Shown: in pieces, positions 60,243 to 64,000 of the stretch
Layout of the letters: each line of letters begins with the position of its first letter
How positions within the stretch are numbered: position 1 is the first letter of the stretch
Source: Actinomadura xylanilytica
GTDB lineage: Bacteria; Actinomycetota; Actinomycetes; Streptosporangiales; Streptosporangiaceae
Length of the DNA stretch: 64,000 nt
Assembly: GCF_030283145.1 (NCBI RefSeq)
Contig: NZ_JASNWE010000001.1
Location: 991,751 to 1,055,750, forward strand
Direction of reading: 5' to 3'
Made by a program: the position numbers and the translations under genes
The notes under the pieces: generated by a model
What the model was told of the DNA's origin: nothing
Databases searched by the model: none
Seen by the model: the letters and a program-made list of their open reading frames with translations, nothing else

Positions 60243-61796
60243 ATGCGCAAGAGCGTCGCGGCCCTAGCAGGGGCCGTCGTGCTCGCCGCCGCCGGACCGG
60301 CGGTGGCCGAGGGGTCCACCCCCATCCCGGACGGGCCGGGAAGGGGACTGGTGCCGGGCTATGTCGGCGCGCCCGCCACCCCGCGCCCGCTCGCGGGCAG
60401 GCCCGTCCCCGCCAACCCGCATCAGGGGCCGGTCGGAACCTCGTCCATGCACGCCGACAGCTACGCCTCCGACACCTACCCGTTCTCAGGGCCGCTCGGC
60501 CGCAACCCGCAGGTGCTGAACGAGGCGAAGGGCGGCGGGCTGCTGCCGGGGCTGTGCTCCACGGTGACGTTCGCCAAGAAGTCCGGGCTCATCGTCGCGC
60601 AGTGCACGCGCGGGCAGAACTTCATGCTGCGCCTGATCGACCCGGTGACGCTCAAGGACCTGGCGACGTACGAGCTGCCGCCGCGTCCGTCGACCGTGCA
60701 GGCCGCGTTCTCTGGGAGCCTGGACAAGGTCCTCACCGACACCTCCGGCGGCGCCTACTACTACCTCGACCCGCAGGACCGGGCGGTCCTGGCCGACTCG
60801 GCGTTCCATCTGCGGCGCTTCGCCCACGAGAGGGGCCCGGACGGGAAGTGGCGGTTCACCGTCACCGACGACTGGGACCTCAGCGGCGACCTCCCGCACG
60901 ACTGCGCCACCTGGACCGCCCCGTGGCCCAAGGGCGAGTGCGACCCGATCACCGCCGTGGGGCCCGACTGGGGCGGGCTGATCTGGTGGATCACGCGGAA
61001 CGGCCGGATCGGGACCGTCGATCCGGACACCGGGACCGTGCGGCAGAGCAGGCTGCCCGGAGAGGCGATCCAGAACTCCTTCGCCGCCGCCGAGGACGGC
61101 CTGTCCGTCGTGTCCGACCACGCGCTCTACAGGATGCGGGCGGCGGGGGACGGCACGCCGGAGGTCGTCTGGCGCACCCCCTACGACCGGGGCACCGGGC
61201 GCAAGCCCGGCCAGATCGACCAGGGGTCGGGGACGACGCCCACGTTCTTCGGCGACGGGTACGTGGCGATCACCGACAACGCCGACGACCGGATGCACGT
61301 GCTCGTGCAACGGCGCTCGGACGGAAAGCTGCTCTGCAAGGTGCCGGTCTTCGGGAGCGGCGCCAGTGCCACCGACAACTCCCTGATCGGGTACGGCCGC
61401 AGCCTCTTCGTGGAGAACAACTACGGCTACCGCAACTTCCTCGAGCTGCCGCCCGGCGGCTCATCGGTGGGCGGCGCGAGCCGGATCGACGTCGACCCGG
61501 GCGGGAAGGGCTGCACGACCACCTGGACGAGCAAGGAGCGGTCGCCGTCGACGGTCGCCAAGGTGTCGGTCCCGGCCGGGCTGCTGTACCTGTACACCAA
61601 GGAGAAGCGCGAGGACCTCATCGACGCCTGGTACCTCACCGCCGTCGACGTGCACACCGGCCGGACGGTCTACAAGGTCCTCACCGGGACCGGGAAGTGG
61701 TTCGACAACAACTGGGCGCCGGTCACCCTCGGCCCGGACGGCACCGCCTATGTCGGGGTGCTCGGCGGCCTGGTGGCCGTCCGCGACCGCGAGTAG
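60243..61796 (+). CDS. Secreted beta-propeller-like protein, unknown
   Basis: A 517-residue protein with a Sec signal (residues 1-22, ending AVAEG region) and a Pro/Gly-rich segment, then about 430 residues of repeated strand-like units with Trp and Gly, for example GGAYYYLDPQDRAVLAD, WGGLIWWITRNGRIGTVDPDTG and GTAYVGVLGGLVAVRD, in the style of PQQ/YVTN propellers. No catalytic motif is recognised. GGGAG lies before the ATG. It probably functions outside the cell as a binding or scaffolding protein. Its neighbours give no clue. Confidence 0.65.
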   Translation: MRKSVAALAGAVVLAAAGPAVAEGSTPIPDGPGRGLVPGYVGAPATPRPLAGRPVPANPHQGPVGTSSMHADSYASDTYPFSGPLGRNPQVLNEAKGGGLLPGLCSTVTFAKKSGLIVAQCTRGQNFMLRLIDPVTLKDLATYELPPRPSTVQAAFSGSLDKVLTDTSGGAYYYLDPQDRAVLADSAFHLRRFAHERGPDGKWRFTVTDDWDLSGDLPHDCATWTAPWPKGECDPITAVGPDWGGLIWWITRNGRIGTVDPDTGTVRQSRLPGEAIQNSFAAAEDGLSVVSDHALYRMRAAGDGTPEVVWRTPYDRGTGRKPGQIDQGSGTTPTFFGDGYVAITDNADDRMHVLVQRRSDGKLLCKVPVFGSGASATDNSLIGYGRSLFVENNYGYRNFLELPPGGSSVGGASRIDVDPGGKGCTTTWTSKERSPSTVAKVSVPAGLLYLYTKEKREDLIDAWYLTAVDVHTGRTVYKVLTGTGKWFDNNWAPVTLGPDGTAYVGVLGGLVAVRDRE

Positions 61797-61854
61797 GCCA
61801 CCGGGACACCGGGAAGGTCCCCTGACGTCGGCATTCCGACCTCTGGAGGGGGCC

Positions 61855-62124
61855 ATGACCGGACCGAAGCCCGGAGACGGCGAGGACCGCGACAGGCGGG
61901 ACAACAGCGACGACATGGGCGACGACGACCAGGCCGAGGAGGTCGCGCTGACGGAGGAGTACGTCGAGGACCCGCCCGACGACCTGGTCATCGACGACCC
62001 GGACGCCGGTGAGATCGGCATCTCCGAATACGAGCGGCGCAGGAGCCGGAAGGGCTCGGGCCCCTGGCCGGAGCCGAACGACCCGGCCGAGGCCGACGCG
62101 GTCAAGCCCACCGACTGGCCCTGA
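61855..62124 (+). CDS. Small acidic protein, unknown
   Basis: An 89-residue, strongly acidic protein (runs such as DNSDDMGDDDQAEEVALTEE and PPDDLVIDDPDAGE), ending KPTDWP. GGAGGGGG precedes the ATG at 61855. It resembles small acidic DUF5709-type actinobacterial proteins, but the assignment is tentative. It is predicted to be disordered and cytoplasmic. Confidence 0.6.
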   Translation: MTGPKPGDGEDRDRRDNSDDMGDDDQAEEVALTEEYVEDPPDDLVIDDPDAGEIGISEYERRRSRKGSGPWPEPNDPAEADAVKPTDWP

Positions 62125-62448
62125 CCGCACGGCCGGTAGGTCGGGTCGGGTCGGGTCGGGAGAAGGAACGGCGGCGCCCGCACGGTCCGGAAGGGCCGTG
62201 GGGCGCCGTCGGCGTTTCAGCGCACCACCCGCATGGGCCCGGACGTCACGCCCCCCCGACGCTGAACCCGCCGGTGAGCGGGCTCTTGGGTTCCCAGGCG
62301 AGACCGCCGGGCCCCGGCGCGGTCGGCCGCGGGGGCCGGACGACCGACGCGGCAGGGTCGATTTTGCGATTCCGGTGCACAAGTCAGGGAATGCCATTAC
62401 CCGGGGTCCGGTTGCGCTTGGTGGACCAGTTTGGGAGGTGGCCCGGCC
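62125..62448 (+). other. 324-bp non-coding gap with G-tract repeat and terminator
   Basis: No gene is seen. A GGGTC repeat (GGG at 62143, 62148, 62153 and 62158, two-base loops) fits a G-quadruplex. It is followed by a hairpin (62169-62188 with 62193-62211, one bulged base, GGAA loop) and TTTC, which probably terminates the acidic-protein transcript. The last 90 bases are relatively AT-rich (GATTTTGCGATTCC) and probably carry the promoter of the YbhN-type gene. Confidence 0.6.
62169..62211 (+). terminator. Terminator after the small acidic gene
   Basis: An 8-bp upper and 11-bp lower stem separated by one bulged G, capped by a GGAA loop and followed by GCGTTTCAG. Confidence 0.6.
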
Positions 62449-63690
62449 ATGAACGGTGCGCGCACGGTGCCCTCGCCCGCGCTCGCCCCTCCCCCGCCCT
62501 CATTGGACGTCCCCGATATTCCCGGGATCTCCGCCCATTCGTCCGCCGCTGACATCGCGCAGGGGGACACGCCGCGAGGCGCCTGGTGGCGCAGGCGGCG
62601 CGGGCTGATCGTCCAGTGGGGGATGCTGCTGGCCGCCGTGGCGGCGCTGCCGCTCTTCCACGACCAGCTCCCCGACCCCGGCGCCCTGTGGAGCGCCGCG
62701 ACCCACGCCGAGCCGCTCTGGCTGATCATGGTGGTGCTGGGCGAGGCGCTGTCGATGGCCTCGTTCGCCCGGCTCCAGCGGCGGCTGCTGCGGATCGGCG
62801 GGCTGCGGATCCCGGTCCGCCGGGCGTTCGCGATCACCTATGCGAGCAACGCGCTGTCCACCACGCTGCCGGCGGGCCCGGCGGTCAGCGTCGTCTACAC
62901 CTTCCGGCAGTTCCGCCGCAGCGGCGCGTCAGCGCAGCTCGCCACGGCGGTGATCCTGGCCGGCGGGGTGATCACCACGACCGCCTACACCGTGGTCGGC
63001 CTGCTGGCGCTGGTGGCCGAGCCGCACGCGCGCGGCCCGGCACTGCTGGCGCTGGCCGTCCCGTTCGCCCTGGTCCTGCTGCTGGTGCCCGCGCTGCGTT
63101 GGGCGCCCGCACGCGCACTGCTGGCCGCGCCGCTGCGGCGGGTGTGGCGGACCGCGATGGCGCACCGGCGGGTCGCCCCATACGCCGAGCGCCTGCACGA
63201 GGGCCTCGCGCTGCTGCGGCCGAACCGCCGCGACTTGGGCATGCTGGTCATGCTGGCCCTGTTCAACTGGGTGTTCGACATCCTGGCGCTGCTCGCCGCG
63301 GCGCGGGCCGTCGGCATCGACGTCGACCCGCACGGCGTGGCGCTGGCCTACTTCGCCGCGCAGGCGGCGGGCAGCCTGCTGCCGCTGCTGCCGGGCGGCA
63401 TCGGCGCGATCGAGAGCAGCATGGCCGCGGCGCTGGTCGCCTTCGGCGCGACGCTGACGCCGGCCGCCGCCGCCGTGGGCCTCTACCGGCTCGTGTCGTA
63501 CTGGGTGGTCGTCGCGGTCGGCTGGATCGCCTGGGCCGGCCTGCATGAGGGCCCGCGCCTCTCGGCGGGCACCAAGCGCCGGCTCGCCGGCGCCGGACGG
63601 GCCCTGCTCGACGGGTTCGGCGCCGCCGCGTGCCTGACGCCCTACTCGACGTTCCCGGCCGGCACGCCCGCCGAGGCTCCGCGCAACTGA
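62449..63690 (+). CDS. YbhN/UPF0104 (lysylphosphatidylglycerol synthase TM-like) membrane protein
   Basis: A 413-residue protein with a 50-residue Pro/Ala-rich N-terminus and about eight membrane helices. LSTTLPAGPAVSVVYTFRQFRR near 140 and SLLPLLPGGIGAIESSMAAAL near 310 are the two signatures of the flippase-like/LPG_synthase_TM family (IPR022791-type). GGGAGGTGG precedes the ATG. There is no soluble aminoacyl-transferase domain, so it would not make lysyl-lipid by itself; a lipid transport role is possible. Confidence 0.85.
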   Translation: MNGARTVPSPALAPPPPSLDVPDIPGISAHSSAADIAQGDTPRGAWWRRRRGLIVQWGMLLAAVAALPLFHDQLPDPGALWSAATHAEPLWLIMVVLGEALSMASFARLQRRLLRIGGLRIPVRRAFAITYASNALSTTLPAGPAVSVVYTFRQFRRSGASAQLATAVILAGGVITTTAYTVVGLLALVAEPHARGPALLALAVPFALVLLLVPALRWAPARALLAAPLRRVWRTAMAHRRVAPYAERLHEGLALLRPNRRDLGMLVMLALFNWVFDILALLAAARAVGIDVDPHGVALAYFAAQAAGSLLPLLPGGIGAIESSMAAALVAFGATLTPAAAAVGLYRLVSYWVVVAVGWIAWAGLHEGPRLSAGTKRRLAGAGRALLDGFGAAACLTPYSTFPAGTPAEAPRN

Positions 63691-63781
63691 CCGGCGCCCC
63701 GGCGCCGCCGGGACCGAACCACTGAGCCGTACCGCTCGCCCGTCCGCGACTTGTTGCGACGGGCGGCCTCCTGCTAATCTC

Positions 63782-63797
63782 CCAAGCGAGCGCTTGG
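63782..63797. promoter_or_regulatory. TetR-type palindrome upstream of the LLM oxidoreductase
   Basis: CCAAGCG-AG-CGCTTGG is a perfect inverted repeat 22 bases before the start codon, overlapping the likely promoter (TACACT at 63801-63806 as a -10). This is a very common operator form for TetR repressors in actinobacteria. Confidence 0.6.
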
Positions 63798-63819
63798 TCA
63801 TACACTACACGGAGGCTCG

Positions 63820-64000
63820 ATGACGTCCCTACGGGTCAGCCTTGGCTACGAACTTGAGGTGCGCGGCCGTTCCCGCGAGGTCGAACGGCAGGCGTTCGAG
63901 AACGTGATGGACCAGGTCGTCCTGGCCGACGGGCTCGGCTTCGACACCGCCTGGTTCGTCGAGCACCACTTCACCCGGGGCTTCTCGCACTCCTCCGCAC
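63820..64000 (+). CDS. LLM-class (luciferase-like) flavin/F420-dependent oxidoreductase, truncated by the window end
   Basis: The first 60 codons are visible. MTSLRVSLGYELEVRGRSRE, then AFENVMDQVVLADGLGFDTAWFVEHHFTRGFSHSSA, shows the EHHF motif and the first beta/alpha units of the luciferase-like TIM barrel. GGAGG lies five bases before the ATG. The substrate cannot be told from this part. It is probably repressed by a TetR-type regulator through the palindrome just upstream. Confidence 0.85.
   Translation, partial: MTSLRVSLGYELEVRGRSREVERQAFENVMDQVVLADGLGFDTAWFVEHHFTRGFSHSSA

Overview
The window is chromosomal DNA of a very high-GC actinobacterium. Gene order (ftsK, rodZ-like, rimO, pgsA, cinA, clgR on one side; rimP, nusA, ylxR, infB, ylxP, rbfA, nrnA, truB, ribF, rpsO, pnp on the other), the ClgR regulator, DUF4439 genes, GTG/TTG starts and leaderless-type promoters fit Actinobacteria; Streptosporangiales, for example the Actinomadura group, is an inference from overall feel and was not tested. 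I see no rRNA, tRNA, CRISPR array, insertion sequence or prophage.

Layout. 0-6 kb: a ROK repressor divergent from a carbohydrate ABC cassette (lipoprotein and two permeases, no ATPase) ending in a family 3 beta-N-acetylhexosaminidase, a probable amino-sugar uptake and hydrolysis operon. 6-13.4 kb: small accessory units, namely a leaderless-type Rrf2 regulator with a Nei-type glycosylase, a zinc alcohol dehydrogenase, an ArsR/MFS divergent pair with a repeated operator, a LysR regulator, a PCMT-like methyltransferase and Dps. 13.4-23.8 kb: the conserved minus-strand block dapA-rnj-ftsK-rodZ-rimO-pgsA-cinA-clgR.

24-40.5 kb: an accessory stretch between dapA and dapB, which lie close together in many actinobacteria. 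It holds a membrane-anchored GH18-like protein, two tiny genes (one a secreted peptide built from AE(T/I)EWG repeats), an EamA/MocR pair whose start codons overlap, a DHA2 exporter, menA, ung, an orphan ModA, ftsH, a Uma2 nuclease, a transglutaminase-like protein and a pentapeptide-repeat membrane protein.

40.5-58.2 kb: the minus-strand translation and RNA block (dapB, holin-like protein, M16 protease, pnp, rpsO, ribF, trhA, truB, nrnA, rbfA, ylxP, infB, ylxR, nusA, rimP) and divergent ferritin-like DUF4439 genes. 58.2-64 kb: a DEDDh exonuclease-BRCT-TerD fusion, a secreted protein, a small acidic protein, a YbhN-type membrane protein and the start of a luciferase-like oxidoreductase.

The strongest candidates for something undescribed are the secreted EWG-repeat peptide (25.67-25.91 kb), the EamA/MocR switch with overlapping starts (26.98 kb), the triple 16-bp-phased ArsR-region operator (8.95 kb), and a 23-codon upstream ORF coupled to rimP (56.9 kb).
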